A DNA stretch of 64,000 nucleotides, from assembly GCA_964653685.1 (NCBI GenBank), contig CAZZHA010000001.1, forward strand, positions 1 through 64,000, given 5' to 3'. Source of the stretch: DATKWU01 sp964653685 (GTDB lineage Bacteria > Patescibacteriota > Microgenomatia > PFEM01 > JAHIFH01). The notes below the pieces were generated by a model that was not told where the DNA came from, did no database searches, and worked only from the letters and a program-made list of their open reading frames with translations. Positions 42,263 to 51,192 of the stretch are shown here, piece by piece; the stretch's first letter is position 1, and every line of letters begins with the position of its first letter. Made by a program: the position numbers and the translations under genes.

Positions 42263-43186
42263 TTATTTTTTCTTTTTCTTGAGAGAAACTCCTTTTTGGG
42301 ATAAGGCAGCTTCAACGATGTTGACCGACTTTTCACCCAAATTTTTGACTTTAGCCAAATCGGCTTCGGTTGCCTCAACTAGATTAGCTACCGTACCATA
42401 ACCTCCTTTACGGAGAGCGTTGGCGATTCTGGTTGGTAAGTCAAGCTCCTCCACTGTCAATCTCAGATTCAAATTAGGCATTTCACCCTTGGCCTTTTCC
42501 TTTTTAGGCATCTTTTTAGGAGAAGCTATTTGTTGGAAATAGCTAACCAGAATCTCAGCTGACTGTTTTAAGGCCTGACTGGGTTTAAGACTACCGTCAG
42601 TGGTAATCTCGAAAACCAACCGATTCAAGTCAGTTCTCCGACCAACTCGAGTAGATTCGATTCGATAATTAACCTGAAGAATAGGACTAAAGATCGCGTC
42701 AATTGGAATCTCGCCCAATTTTTCTACTTCTCTCTCTTCGGCCGGTAGATAACCATAACCAGTCTCAACAATCATCTCTGCCTTGAATCGATTCTTCCGA
42801 CTAGCTAAATTGCCAATAACCAAGTCTGGATTAGCAATGTTGACATTAGCCGGAGTTTTAATATCACTCGCCTTAATTTCACCAGGACCAGTTTTTTCTA
42901 AAGTCAATTTGACTGGTTTTTTTCCTTCATAACCAACCTTAACCTGTTTAAGACCAAGAATAAACTCAATGATATCTTCCTTTAATCCTTCAAGGGTAGA
43001 AAATTTATGCTTAACGCCCGCGATCTTTACTTGAGTAATGGCGGCGCCTGGCAAAGCCGAAAGCAAAACTCGCCGCAAAGCATTACCCAGAGTGTGTCCA
43101 AATCCAAGCTCCAGGGGTTCAATCACAAAATGACCAAAATCCTGGGTTTCCTTTTCTTTTTTAATTCGAAATAATGGTTCTATCAT
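42263..43186 (-). CDS. rpoA: RNA polymerase alpha subunit
   Basis: 307 aa. The N-terminal dimerisation domain has FGHTLGNALRRVLLSALPGAAI and the C-terminal domain (from about 240) has LRLTVEELDLPTRIANALRKGGYGTVANLVEATEADLAKVKNLGEKSVNIVEAAL, so promoter UP-element binding is possible. It sits in the usual place after rpsD and before rplQ. Confidence 0.97.
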   Translation of the reverse strand: MIEPLFRIKKEKETQDFGHFVIEPLELGFGHTLGNALRRVLLSALPGAAITQVKIAGVKHKFSTLEGLKEDIIEFILGLKQVKVGYEGKKPVKLTLEKTGPGEIKASDIKTPANVNIANPDLVIGNLASRKNRFKAEMIVETGYGYLPAEEREVEKLGEIPIDAIFSPILQVNYRIESTRVGRRTDLNRLVFEITTDGSLKPSQALKQSAEILVSYFQQIASPKKMPKKEKAKGEMPNLNLRLTVEELDLPTRIANALRKGGYGTVANLVEATEADLAKVKNLGEKSVNIVEAALSQKGVSLKKKKK

Positions 43187-43208
43187 TAACCTCCTTTTAT
43201 TATTAAAA

Positions 43209-43832
43209 TTATCTTGAATAATATTCGATTATTAACTTATCGTCAATAGCAGCTTCAATCTCTTCTCTTTTTGGCAGACGCATCATTTTACCAATTGGGC
43301 CCTTTCTTTGCAACCATTTAGGCATATTCCTAGTCCTATCAGCCCAATTTTTCTCCACCGCCGCTATTTTCATCGCCTTCTCACTAATTCGAATAAGATC
43401 ATTAGGCTTAACTTGATAAGAAGCAATGTTAACTCTTTTGTCGTTAACATAAACATGGTCATGACTCACTAACTGCCTGGCGATTGACCGGGAGGGTGCC
43501 AAACCTAAGCGATAGACCACGTTATCTAGCCTTGATTCTAAAAGTTGAAAAAGAACCTCACCAGTCACTTGAGGATTTTTAGCTGCCTTATTAACATAAC
43601 GACGAAACTGCTTCTCCAAAACCCCATAGAGTCTTTTCGCTTTTTGTTTTTCCCTTAACTGCTGACCATATTCGCTTAATCTTTTCCTTAACCTAGGACC
43701 ATGTTGGCCTGGAGGTACTGCTCCTTTTCTCTCAATTGGGCATTTGGGCGAATAACAACGTTCACCCTTTAAAAAAAGTTTGATTCCTTCGCGTCGGCAG
43801 AGCCGACATTTAGCATCAGTGTATCTTGCCAT
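43209..43832 (-). CDS. rpsD: 30S ribosomal protein S4 (zinc form)
   Basis: 207 aa. uS4 with the zinc-binding N-terminus C-R-L-C (residues 9 and 12), C26 and C31 (GERCYSPKC) and the S4 RNA-binding domain LESRLDNVVYRLGLAPSRSIARQLVSHDHVYVNDKRVNI. It ends in the invariant EYYSR. A primary rRNA-binding protein; in E. coli also the repressor of this operon segment. Confidence 0.97.
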   Translation of the reverse strand: MARYTDAKCRLCRREGIKLFLKGERCYSPKCPIERKGAVPPGQHGPRLRKRLSEYGQQLREKQKAKRLYGVLEKQFRRYVNKAAKNPQVTGEVLFQLLESRLDNVVYRLGLAPSRSIARQLVSHDHVYVNDKRVNIASYQVKPNDLIRISEKAMKIAAVEKNWADRTRNMPKWLQRKGPIGKMMRLPKREEIEAAIDDKLIIEYYSR

Positions 43833-44240
43833 TTAAACTCTCCTTTTCTTTTTTGGCCTTGGTCCATTATGAGGAATTGGGGTTACATCAGCGATCAAAT
43901 TCATTTTGATGCCAGCTGCCCTCAAAGCTCTTAAAGCTGAATCGCGGCCCGATCCTGGACCTTTAATATAAACTTCAACTTCCCTGAGACCGTGAGCTAA
44001 AGCTTTTTTAGCGGCTTTTTCAACGGTACTAATAGCCGCAAAAGGAGTTGATTTTCTTGCTCCCTTAAAACCGACTTCACCTGAACTTCCCCAACAAACG
44101 GTATTACCTTTTAAATCAGTAAAGGTAATGATCGTATTGTTAAAAGTAGCCTGGATGTAAACTTTTCCTTTAGCCACAATCTTAGGCTCTTTCTTTTGGG
44201 GTTTGGTTTTAGTTTTTTCTTTTTTAGCTTTAACCATCAT
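43833..44240 (-). CDS. rpsK: 30S ribosomal protein S11
   Basis: 135 aa. GKVYIQATFNNTIITFTDLKGN, CWGSSGEVGFKGARKSTPFAA, GPGSGRDSALRAL and the tail PIPHNGPRPKKKRRV are all uS11. ATGATG start: the first ATG overlaps the rpsM stop by 4 bases, but AAGGAGG sits only one base from it, so the second ATG (134 aa) is about equally likely. The N-terminus is Lys-rich and extended. Confidence 0.96.
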   Translation of the reverse strand: MMVKAKKEKTKTKPQKKEPKIVAKGKVYIQATFNNTIITFTDLKGNTVCWGSSGEVGFKGARKSTPFAAISTVEKAAKKALAHGLREVEVYIKGPGSGRDSALRALRAAGIKMNLIADVTPIPHNGPRPKKKRRV

Positions 44241-44680
44241 GCCTCCTTATTTTCTTTGGCTGCTTTCTCCTCTTCTGGATTCTTCTCGGCAACACCAAAC
44301 TTAGTTAAATCCTTTTTGCGTAATGCTCCAATTGTCTTTCGCTTACCCCTTTTTGTCCGAGCATTCGATCGAGTTCTCTGGCCACGAGAAGGTAAACCCT
44401 GCAAATGCCTCGTTCCTCGATAACTTCCAGTCACTTTCAGTTGCTTAATATTCTCGTTCACGATCGTTCTTAACTCTCCCTCCGTAGGTATTTTTTCAAC
44501 CGTCTTTTGTAAACGGGTAATTTCTTCGGCCGTCAAATCCTTAATTCTTTTATTAGCATCAACGGCCGCTGTTTCTAAAACCCCTTGAACATTTCTCCGA
44601 CCAATACCATAAATGGCGGTTAAACCGCTATCAACTTTTTTCTCAACTGGTAAATCAACTCCGGCAATTCGAACAGCCAT
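44237..44680 (-). CDS. rpsM: 30S ribosomal protein S13
   Basis: 147 aa. MAVRIAGVDLPVEKKVDSGLTAIYGIGRRNVQGVL at the N-terminus and YRGTRHLQGLPSRGQRTRSNARTKRGKRKTIG in the tail identify uS13. A 25-residue Lys/Glu-rich C-terminal extension follows. It starts 2 bases after rpmJ. Confidence 0.96.
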   Translation of the reverse strand: MAVRIAGVDLPVEKKVDSGLTAIYGIGRRNVQGVLETAAVDANKRIKDLTAEEITRLQKTVEKIPTEGELRTIVNENIKQLKVTGSYRGTRHLQGLPSRGQRTRSNARTKRGKRKTIGALRKKDLTKFGVAEKNPEEEKAAKENKEA

Positions 44681-44682
44681 GA

Positions 44683-44796
44683 TTAACCCTGTCTTTGCTT
44701 ATGACGAGGATTAGAACAAATAACGTAGACTCGCCCTCGCCGGCGAGCAATTTTACAATTTTTACAACGTTTTTTAACTGAAGCTTTAACTTCCAT
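44683..44796 (-). CDS. rpmJ: 50S ribosomal protein L36
   Basis: 37 aa. MEVKASVKKRCKNCKIARRR, then C-x-N-P-x-H with two Cys (11, 14), Cys27 and His32 as zinc ligands: the zinc form of bL36. Between infA (2 bases upstream) and rpsM (2 bases downstream), its standard place. Found by direct translation because it is so short. Confidence 0.96.
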   Translation of the reverse strand: MEVKASVKKRCKNCKIARRRGRVYVICSNPRHKQRQG

Positions 44797-44798
44797 AA

Positions 44799-45017
44799 TT
44801 ATTTCTCCCGATAAACTATTCTTCCTTTCGTCTCATCATAAGGTGTCAATTCCACCCGAACCTTATCTCCAGGCATCACTCGAATGTAATGGATTCTTAT
44901 CTTGCCTGAAAGATGACATAAAAGCTTTCTACCATCTTCAAGCTCGACCCTAAACATTGTATTGGGCAAGGCTTCGGTGACTGTTCCGGTTGCTTCTTCT
45001 TTTTTCTCTTTAATCAT
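44799..45017 (-). CDS. infA: Translation initiation factor IF-1
   Basis: 72 aa, an S1-type OB-fold: GTVTEALPNTMFRVELEDGRKLLCHLSGKIRIHYIRVMPGDKVRVELTPYDETKGRIVYR. It binds the A site during initiation. Its first residues (MIKEKKEE) are more charged than usual. Normal length. Confidence 0.97.
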   Translation of the reverse strand: MIKEKKEEATGTVTEALPNTMFRVELEDGRKLLCHLSGKIRIHYIRVMPGDKVRVELTPYDETKGRIVYREK

Positions 45018-45070
45018 CGATTGAATTTTAACAAAATTTACTTACTTTTTCAAGCGTAATTAGGCATAAA

Positions 45071-45829
45071 TCATTTTCGAGTCAAAACTAATGGCTCTCC
45101 TTGGGTCACCAGAATTGTGTCTTCAAAAAGAGCCGCTAAATGACCATCGACTGTTTCTACTGTCCAACCATCTTCTCCTACCATGACTTCCGAATTTCCT
45201 TGGGTATAAATTACCTCAATGGCCAAAGTCATATCAGACTTCAATTTTTCAGTCTCCTCTATTCTTTTTTGCAAATAACAGGGTATTTGAGGTAGTTCGT
45301 GTAATTTTTTTCCCACCCCATGACCCGCTAAAGCCTGGACGGGTTGCCAGCCTTTGCTCTCAATTGTTGTTTGGATTGCCTGAGAGAGATGGCCAATCCG
45401 ATTACCTAGTCTGACTGAATTAATAGCAACCTCTAAAGCCTCCTTACCAGCCGATAGAAATTCTTTTTCCTTAAGTCGTTGATCAGTGCCTATGTCACCT
45501 ACTAGCAAGCTATTAGCCTTATCAGTGTGATAGCCTTTGTAAAAGATACCAATATCGATACTAAGTAGGTCACCTATCTTTAATCGATAGTCATTGGGAA
45601 TTCCATGAACAACTCCCTGATTAACATTTAAACAAGTCGCCCAATGATAATCCTTAACCATTTTGAAAGAAGGTTTCCCATTTTGTTTTTTAATGAGCTC
45701 TTCAGCTGAAATATCAATCTCTTTCAAACTCATTCCTGGCTTAATTTTGAGTTGTTCAAAAACCCAAGCTAATTTCCTACCCCCCTCCTGCATTATCTTA
45801 ATCTCTCTAGCGGTTTTTAAGGGAATCAT
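45071..45829 (-). CDS. map: Methionine aminopeptidase
   Basis: 252 aa, type I. Metal ligands: DIGIFYKGYHTDKANS supplies the two Asp, LAGHGVGKKLHE the His, AIEVIYTQG the first Glu and ALFEDTILVT the second. It removes the N-terminal Met from new proteins. Start overlaps adk by 4 bases; normal secY-adk-map-infA order. Confidence 0.95.
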   Translation of the reverse strand: MIPLKTAREIKIMQEGGRKLAWVFEQLKIKPGMSLKEIDISAEELIKKQNGKPSFKMVKDYHWATCLNVNQGVVHGIPNDYRLKIGDLLSIDIGIFYKGYHTDKANSLLVGDIGTDQRLKEKEFLSAGKEALEVAINSVRLGNRIGHLSQAIQTTIESKGWQPVQALAGHGVGKKLHELPQIPCYLQKRIEETEKLKSDMTLAIEVIYTQGNSEVMVGEDGWTVETVDGHLAALFEDTILVTQGEPLVLTRK

Positions 45830-46401
45830 TGACTTAACCGTTCCATAATTTCTTGATGAATGACTTCAACTGGTCGTTCGCCATCAACTTCCATTAAGAT
45901 CCCTTTATCTCGAAAATAAGCGATAATCGGATCAACCGTTCGATGGTGGGAATTCAAACGTGCTTGGATTAATTCTTTAGTGTCATCCAACCGGGCTTTA
46001 CCTTTAGTCTCACGGCTTTTCTCAGCTCGTAAAAGCAATCTTTCAACTGCCCCTTGATCAGAAATTAATAAAAGAATTGCCCAATTAATCTCTTCGCCCT
46101 CTTCTTTTAAATATTCCTCTAAAGGAGGAACTTGATCTATTCTCCGAGGATAACCATCTAAAACAAAACCTCGATAATGTTTATCCAAAGCTGGCTTCAA
46201 AACCTTAAAGGTTAATTTTCCTGGAACCCAATTTCCTTTCCCCCAATATGAATGAGCTTTTAACCCATCGGGTGTTTTTTGCTCATAGGCTTGACGAAAA
46301 AGTGCTCCCATAGAAATAGTCGGAATTTCAAGTTTTTTGGCTAAAAGCTCTGCTTGGGTTCCTTTGCCTGAACCAGGAGCACCAAAAATAACAAAATTCA
46401 T
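45826..46401 (-). CDS. adk: Adenylate kinase (short form)
   Basis: 191 aa. P-loop GAPGSGKGT (7-15), ISMGALFRQAYE, FVLDGYPRRIDQVPPLEEYL and RLDDTKELIQARLNSHHRTVDPIIAYFRDKG. The zinc-finger LID insert is absent, giving the short type. Interconverts ATP, ADP and AMP. Overlaps secY and map by 4 bases each. Confidence 0.94.
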   Translation of the reverse strand: MNFVIFGAPGSGKGTQAELLAKKLEIPTISMGALFRQAYEQKTPDGLKAHSYWGKGNWVPGKLTFKVLKPALDKHYRGFVLDGYPRRIDQVPPLEEYLKEEGEEINWAILLLISDQGAVERLLLRAEKSRETKGKARLDDTKELIQARLNSHHRTVDPIIAYFRDKGILMEVDGERPVEVIHQEIMERLSQ

Positions 46402-47684
46402 TTTAGAAAACCCTCATAGCTTCTCATGGTCATCATCGCTTCTAATTGACGAGTTGTCTCCAAAATGACCGAAACGACAATCAAAATCCCGGTACCGCCA
46501 ATCGTCAGAGTGGCAATCCCAGTTAAGCCTTGGGCAATTGATGGTAAAATAGCAATCAAACCTAGGAAAATCGCTCCGGCTAAAGTAATTCTGTTTAAAA
46601 TTCGATTAAGATAATCAGCCGTTGGTTGACCAGGACGAATTCCGGGAATGAAACCACCATACTTACGAATCTCCTCAGCAATTTTATCTGGATTAAAAAC
46701 CACTGCCGTGTAAAAATAGGTGAAACCAACCACTAATAAGAAATAGGTAAGATTATAGACAACACCGCCTGGTTGAAAGATGGTGGCCAAACTAACCGCT
46801 ATTTTAGCAATCATTGGTTGAGGCACTCCCTGAAGAAAACTACCCAACATTGAAGGTAGAAGAATCAAGGAAACCGCAAAAATAATAGGAATCACTCCGG
46901 CTTGATTAATTTTTAAAGGTAAATAAGTTGATTGACCGCCATAAATCTTTCTACCTCTCATCCGACGAGCATACTGAATCCTAATTTTTCGACTCGCCTC
47001 GTCAACCACTATAATAGCCACAATGACCGCTAAGGCCATTGCTAGAAAAATGATGAGATTAAACAAATTACCTGGTTCGAAAATACTAAAAGTTTGACCG
47101 AGTTCGACCGGATAACGAGCAACAATCCCGGCAAAAATCAACATGGAAATTCCGTTGCCAATACCGTATTCACTGATCAATTCGCCTAACCACATCAAGA
47201 AAATCGTCCCAGCCACCATGGTGATAACTAAACTAATCAAACTCAGTGGTGAAAGACTGGTAATGATCTGTTGGTTTTTTAAAAGAGCATACATACCCAA
47301 AGATTGAACCATAGCTAAAGGAACGGTTAAAATCCGAGTATACTGGTTAATTTTTTCTCGACCATATTCACCTTCTTTAGAAAGTTCTTCTAGTTGAGGA
47401 ATCACCATCGTCAATAATTGAAAAATAATTGAGGCATTAATATAGGGATTAAGGCCAAGAGCCATAATCGAAAAATTGGCCAAAGTGCCACCCGAAAAAA
47501 TATCCAATAAACCTAATAATTGGTTGCGGGCAAAGAGCTCTCGCAGAGCGGCAGTATTAACTCCACCGACGGGAACATGGGCAGCAAAGCGAAAAACAAT
47601 AAAAATCCCAGCTGTAAAAAGGATTTTTTTTCTTAATTCGGCAATTTTCCAGGCATTAAGAAGAGTATTAAGAATTCTATTCAT
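46398..47684 (-). CDS. secY: Protein translocase subunit SecY
   Basis: 428 aa, ten transmembrane helices. PVGGVNTAALRELF in the plug region, GLNPYINASIIFQLL, ISEYGIGNGISMLIFAGIVAR and the cytosolic loop GGFIPGIRPGQPTADYLNRILNRITLAG are diagnostic. It forms the channel used with SecDF, also in this window. Overlaps rplO by 4 bases. Confidence 0.97.
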   Translation of the reverse strand: MNRILNTLLNAWKIAELRKKILFTAGIFIVFRFAAHVPVGGVNTAALRELFARNQLLGLLDIFSGGTLANFSIMALGLNPYINASIIFQLLTMVIPQLEELSKEGEYGREKINQYTRILTVPLAMVQSLGMYALLKNQQIITSLSPLSLISLVITMVAGTIFLMWLGELISEYGIGNGISMLIFAGIVARYPVELGQTFSIFEPGNLFNLIIFLAMALAVIVAIIVVDEASRKIRIQYARRMRGRKIYGGQSTYLPLKINQAGVIPIIFAVSLILLPSMLGSFLQGVPQPMIAKIAVSLATIFQPGGVVYNLTYFLLVVGFTYFYTAVVFNPDKIAEEIRKYGGFIPGIRPGQPTADYLNRILNRITLAGAIFLGLIAILPSIAQGLTGIATLTIGGTGILIVVSVILETTRQLEAMMTMRSYEGFLK

Positions 47685-48280
47685 CTTTTAACTTCTTTTT
47701 TATTAACTTTGGTTATTTCCTTTTTCTTCTTTGTTGCTTTCTTTTGGGTCTTAACGGTCTTAACCAGTCCTGACTTCTCTTTCTTGGTTGACTCAGGTTT
47801 TAATTGATTAATCTTGAGCTGTTTTTTAACCTTAATTACTTTGCCTCCGGCTTTTTCAATTTTTTTGGTCGCTCCCTTAGAGGCAGGTAGCTCAACAATT
47901 AGAGCCACATTCAAATCACCATCACCCAAAATTTTAACTCCTTGTTTTTCAGTTTCATCCCTCATTAAGATTCCCTTTTTGACTAGAGTGATTAAATTGA
48001 CTTTTTCCCCTTTCTTAAAAAGATTGAGATATTTAAGGTTAACCACCAAAGGCTTAGGCTTTAATGACTTAAATCTTCCTTTACCTCGCTGAAGTGGCAG
48101 TCTTTTAAGAAAAGATTTCTTTGTTTTAGTTCCTTCGAAGGTTAAACCAACTTTATTTCGAGCTTTTAGTCCCTTTGCACCTCGACCAGCGGTATGACCA
48201 CCTTTACCTGAACCATAACCTCGACCGACTCTTTTCTTTTTCCTCCTAGTAGTTTTTGGTAATTTATCTAATTTTATCAT
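47681..48280 (-). CDS. rplO: 50S ribosomal protein L15 with long basic tail
   Basis: 199 aa, about 55 longer than usual. MIKLDKLPKTTRRKKKRVGRGYGSGKGGHTAGRGAKG marks uL15; ASKGATKKIEKAGGKVI ends the core near residue 145 and is followed by a Lys/Thr/Val-rich tail. It starts 1 base after rpsE: the rpmD (L30) gene that normally stands between is missing. Confidence 0.95.
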   Translation of the reverse strand: MIKLDKLPKTTRRKKKRVGRGYGSGKGGHTAGRGAKGLKARNKVGLTFEGTKTKKSFLKRLPLQRGKGRFKSLKPKPLVVNLKYLNLFKKGEKVNLITLVKKGILMRDETEKQGVKILGDGDLNVALIVELPASKGATKKIEKAGGKVIKVKKQLKINQLKPESTKKEKSGLVKTVKTQKKATKKKKEITKVNKKEVKR

Positions 48281-48281
48281 T

Positions 48282-48767
48282 TTAATTTCCTTTTGAACGT
48301 TTAAGCTGCTTCAAAGCTTCAAGAGTCGCATAAACATTATTAATCTTATTATTACTCCCCAGGATTTTAGAAACAATATCCTTTATTCCCGCCGCTTCAA
48401 CCACCACCCGAACCGCACCACCGGCTTTAACCCCTGTTCCTGGAGGAGCTGGTTTGATTAAGATTTTGGCGGCACCTCGTTTAATCCGTACCTCGTGAGG
48501 AATAGTAGTTCCTTTAATAGGGACCTCAATCATTTTCTTTTTAGCTTGTTTCATCCCTTTTTGGATTCCAGAAATCACGTCAGGCGCCCTACCCAAACCA
48601 ATACCAACCCTTCCCTTTCTATCACCAACAACGGTCAGAACCGAAAAGCTAATCCGGTTACCTCCCTTTGTCTTTTTCGAAACTCGATTAACTTGAACCA
48701 CTTTCTCCTCAAACTCTTTTTCTTCTTGATTTTCCTCTATCATTCTTCTTCTAGGTTGATTAAACAT
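48282..48767 (-). CDS. rpsE: 30S ribosomal protein S5
   Basis: 161 aa. VVQVNRVSKKTKGGNRISFSVLTVVGDRKGRVGIGLGRAPDV is the double-stranded RNA-binding N-domain; PPGTGVKAGGAVRVVVEAAGIKDIVSKILGSNNKINNVYATLEAL is the C-domain. uS5 helps decoding accuracy. A second ATG (MIEENQEE) 8 codons in is possible. Confidence 0.96.
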   Translation of the reverse strand: MFNQPRRRMIEENQEEKEFEEKVVQVNRVSKKTKGGNRISFSVLTVVGDRKGRVGIGLGRAPDVISGIQKGMKQAKKKMIEVPIKGTTIPHEVRIKRGAAKILIKPAPPGTGVKAGGAVRVVVEAAGIKDIVSKILGSNNKINNVYATLEALKQLKRSKGN

Positions 48768-48810
48768 TATTTTATTTTTCTTAATTTTAAATTAATTTTT
48801 TAAGCCTTAA

Positions 48811-49161
48811 TTAAAATTTAAGACCTCCTTCTCTAACACCTTCAGCCAGCGCCTTGACTCGTCCGTGATAGCGATAAGGGCCGCGATCAAAAATAACCTT
48901 TTTAATTTTCTTTTTCAGCGCTTTTTTTGCTAAGGCTTCTCCAATCAACTTAGCCTTCTCGGTTTTGGTAACTGATTTAACTTCTTTGCTAAGATCTTTC
49001 TCGCTCGCTCCCACTAAAGTCTGACCCTGTTCATCATTAATAAGTTGAGTGTAAATCTTTTTATTAGAACGAAAAACCGATAACCTTGGTCTTTCGTTTG
49101 TCCCTTTAATTTTTTGTCTGACTCTGTTTTTTCTTTTTAATTTTTGCTCTTTTTTAGTCAT
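48811..49161 (-). CDS. rplR: 50S ribosomal protein L18
   Basis: 116 aa. RVRQKIKGTNERPRLSVFRSNKKIYTQLINDEQGQTLVGAS and the ending IKKVIFDRGPYRYHGRVKALAEGVREGGLKF identify uL18, which binds 5S rRNA. Normal length and position between rplF and rpsE. Confidence 0.96.
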   Translation of the reverse strand: MTKKEQKLKRKNRVRQKIKGTNERPRLSVFRSNKKIYTQLINDEQGQTLVGASEKDLSKEVKSVTKTEKAKLIGEALAKKALKKKIKKVIFDRGPYRYHGRVKALAEGVREGGLKF

Positions 49162-49173
49162 CTTTCCTCCTGA

Positions 49174-49740
49174 TTAATTACTACCAGCAGAACCCCCTTC
49201 GCCGACTTTACCAGCCTTACCTGGTTTTCGCCTCACTTCTTCATCTTGATAACGGACACCTTTGCCTTTATAAGGTTCGGGCGGTCTAATCTGACGAATC
49301 TTAGCGGCCACTTGACCAACTAAGGCTTTATCAATTCCAGAGATTTTGATTGTTTCTTTATCCCCAACTTCAAATTGAATTCCTTTAATTGGTTCAACTA
49401 CCACTGGATGAGAAAAACCTAAAGACAAAACCAAATTTTCCTCCTGCTTTTCTGCCCGATAACCTGTGCCGACTAATTTTAAGACTTTACTGTAACCTTG
49501 AGTGACACCAGTAATCATATTCGCCACTAAAGTTCTTATTAGGCCGTGCAAAGAACGACTAAATTTATCATTCTTTTTCCGAATGACTTTAATTTCGTCT
49601 TGACCAATCTCTAATTTGATTTCCGACCGAATCTTTTGCTTCAACTCGCCTAGGGGGCCTTTTACTGTCAAAGTTAAACCATGATAATTAATTCCGACTC
49701 CCTCTGGTATTTTAACTGGTTGTTGACCTATTCTCGACAT
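49174..49740 (-). CDS. rplF: 50S ribosomal protein L6
   Basis: 188 aa. MSRIGQQPVKIPEGVGINYHGLTLTVKGPLGEL at the start and PPEPYKGKGVRYQDEEVRRKPGKAGK at the end are uL6. The ATG giving MSRIGQ is chosen; an in-frame start upstream would overlap rpsH. Binds near the sarcin-ricin loop. Confidence 0.96.
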   Translation of the reverse strand: MSRIGQQPVKIPEGVGINYHGLTLTVKGPLGELKQKIRSEIKLEIGQDEIKVIRKKNDKFSRSLHGLIRTLVANMITGVTQGYSKVLKLVGTGYRAEKQEENLVLSLGFSHPVVVEPIKGIQFEVGDKETIKISGIDKALVGQVAAKIRQIRPPEPYKGKGVRYQDEEVRRKPGKAGKVGEGGSAGSN

Positions 49741-49747
49741 TTTTCCT

Positions 49748-50140
49748 TTACCATAATTGACAAATAACTTCGCCGCCAAGTTTTTTCTTTTTGGCTTGCT
49801 TATCGGTCATTAAGCCTTTAGAGGTAGAAAGAATTCTCATCCCAAAACCACTTCTAATCGGCTTTAGCTTTTTAGCTTGAAGATAAACCCTCAGGCTAGG
49901 CTTAGAAACGCGTTCTATATTTGTAATCGCCGGCTCTTGGTGTGGATATTTCAAACCAACAACTAGTTGTTTTTCTTGAGGTTTTTTACCTTCAACTGTT
50001 ATCTCTTTAAGATAGCCTTCCTTAACCAAAATCTTGGCTAAATTTTCTTTAGTGGCCGAATAAGGCACTTTAAATTTCCTTTTCCGAACAGCATAGCCAT
50101 TTTTAATTCTAGTAATTAAATCACCAATTGGATCAGTCAT
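49748..50140 (-). CDS. rpsH: 30S ribosomal protein S8
   Basis: 130 aa. MTDPIGDLITRIKNGYAVRKRKFKVPYSATKENLAKIL and the C-terminal GMRILSTSKGLMTDKQAKKKKLGGEVICQLW identify uS8, a central-domain 16S binder and the usual spc-operon repressor. Normal length. Confidence 0.96.
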   Translation of the reverse strand: MTDPIGDLITRIKNGYAVRKRKFKVPYSATKENLAKILVKEGYLKEITVEGKKPQEKQLVVGLKYPHQEPAITNIERVSKPSLRVYLQAKKLKPIRSGFGMRILSTSKGLMTDKQAKKKKLGGEVICQLW

Positions 50141-50141
50141 T

Positions 50142-50327
50142 CTACCAACTTGCCTTAGTTACCCCAGGCAACTCTCCTTTATGAGCTAATTCGCGAAAAC
50201 AAAGCCGACAAAGACCAAAGAGGCGTAGATAGGCTCTTGGCCGACCGCAAAGTTGACAGCGATTATGCTGTCGAGTTGGATATTTTGGTTTTCGACCATC
50301 TTTAACAACTTTTGATTTTTTTGCCAT
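50142..50327 (-). CDS. rpsN: 30S ribosomal protein S14 type Z
   Basis: 61 aa zinc form: C-x-x-C (CQLC, residues 22-25) and CRLC near 38 flank GRPRAYLRLFGL, ending GELPGVTKASW. The short zinc type is the only S14 in this operon. Overlaps rplE by 1 base. Confidence 0.96.
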   Translation of the reverse strand: MAKKSKVVKDGRKPKYPTRQHNRCQLCGRPRAYLRLFGLCRLCFRELAHKGELPGVTKASW

Positions 50328-50881
50328 TATTTCTCTCCTTTTTCAAAAGGCATACCTAATAACTCTAACAATCTCTTGGCCTTTTCATTTGTTCGGGCAT
50401 TGGTTACAATCGTCATCTCCAAACCTCTGACTTTGTCCACCTTAGAATGATCAATCTCTGAAAAAACAATCTGTTCTGGTATTCCAAGACTGTAATTACC
50501 TTGACCATCAAAGCTCTTCAAAGAAACCCCTTGAAAATCTCTTAACCGAGGCAAAACGACGCTTATCAGCTTTTCTAAAAAATCATACATCCGGCGGCCT
50601 CTTAAAGTAACCATCAGGCCAATTGACTGACCTTTGCGTAATTTAAAACCAGCAATTGATTGTCGAGCCCGAGTCGTCTTGGGTCGCTGGCCAGTGATCA
50701 TCGCTAAATCTTCACTGGCTGCTTCTAAAGCTTTCTTGTTATCTAAAGCCTCACTTAAACCAATATTAACTACAATCTTCTTTAATTTTGGTGCCGCCAA
50801 AGAATTACCTAGACCAAATTCTTTGGTCAGTTGAGGGGCAATTTCCTTCTGATATTTTTCTTTTAAATTATTGTTTGACAT
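50327..50881 (-). CDS. rplE: 50S ribosomal protein L5
   Basis: 184 aa. LKKIVVNIGLSEALDNKKALEAASEDLAMITGQRPKTTRARQSIAGFKLRKGQSIG and FPEIDHSKVD-like FSEIDHSKVDKVRGLEMTIVT are uL5, a 5S rRNA binder contacting the P-site tRNA. The ATG chosen overlaps rplX by 19 bases; a TTG three codons upstream is less likely. Confidence 0.95.
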   Translation of the reverse strand: MSNNNLKEKYQKEIAPQLTKEFGLGNSLAAPKLKKIVVNIGLSEALDNKKALEAASEDLAMITGQRPKTTRARQSIAGFKLRKGQSIGLMVTLRGRRMYDFLEKLISVVLPRLRDFQGVSLKSFDGQGNYSLGIPEQIVFSEIDHSKVDKVRGLEMTIVTNARTNEKAKRLLELLGMPFEKGEK

Positions 50882-51192
50882 TTCCGACAAATTCTTGCTT
50901 TAACCACCTTATTACGAACCTTACCACTCTTTTGTTCAATCCGATAACCGACTCGGGTCGGCTTTTTGCATTTCGGACAGAAAAGGGCAACGTTAGCTAT
51001 AGGTAAAGGCTTAACAATTTCAATAATCCCACCTGGTTTTTTATCGCTTTGCTTCCGGGCATGTTTTTTATAAACATTAATACCTGGAATAAGCGCCTTA
51101 TTGATCTTAGGAAAAATCTTTTCAATCTTTCCTTTGCGACCCTTATCTTTACCCTTAAGGACGATAACTAAATCACCTTTCTTTAATTTCAT
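50863..51192 (-). CDS. rplX: 50S ribosomal protein L24
   Basis: 109 aa. KOW motif KKGDLVIVLKGKDKGRKGKI at the N-terminus; a zinc-ribbon-like C-terminus has CPKCKKPTRVGYR and CRKCQ. uL24 starts 50S assembly. 4-base overlap with rplN. Confidence 0.96.
   Translation of the reverse strand: MKLKKGDLVIVLKGKDKGRKGKIEKIFPKINKALIPGINVYKKHARKQSDKKPGGIIEIVKPLPIANVALFCPKCKKPTRVGYRIEQKSGKVRNKVVKARICRKCQTII

Noticed and set aside
44683..44796. A gap without a gene between infA and rpsM
   Set aside because: Direct translation shows a complete 37-residue zinc-type L36 here.
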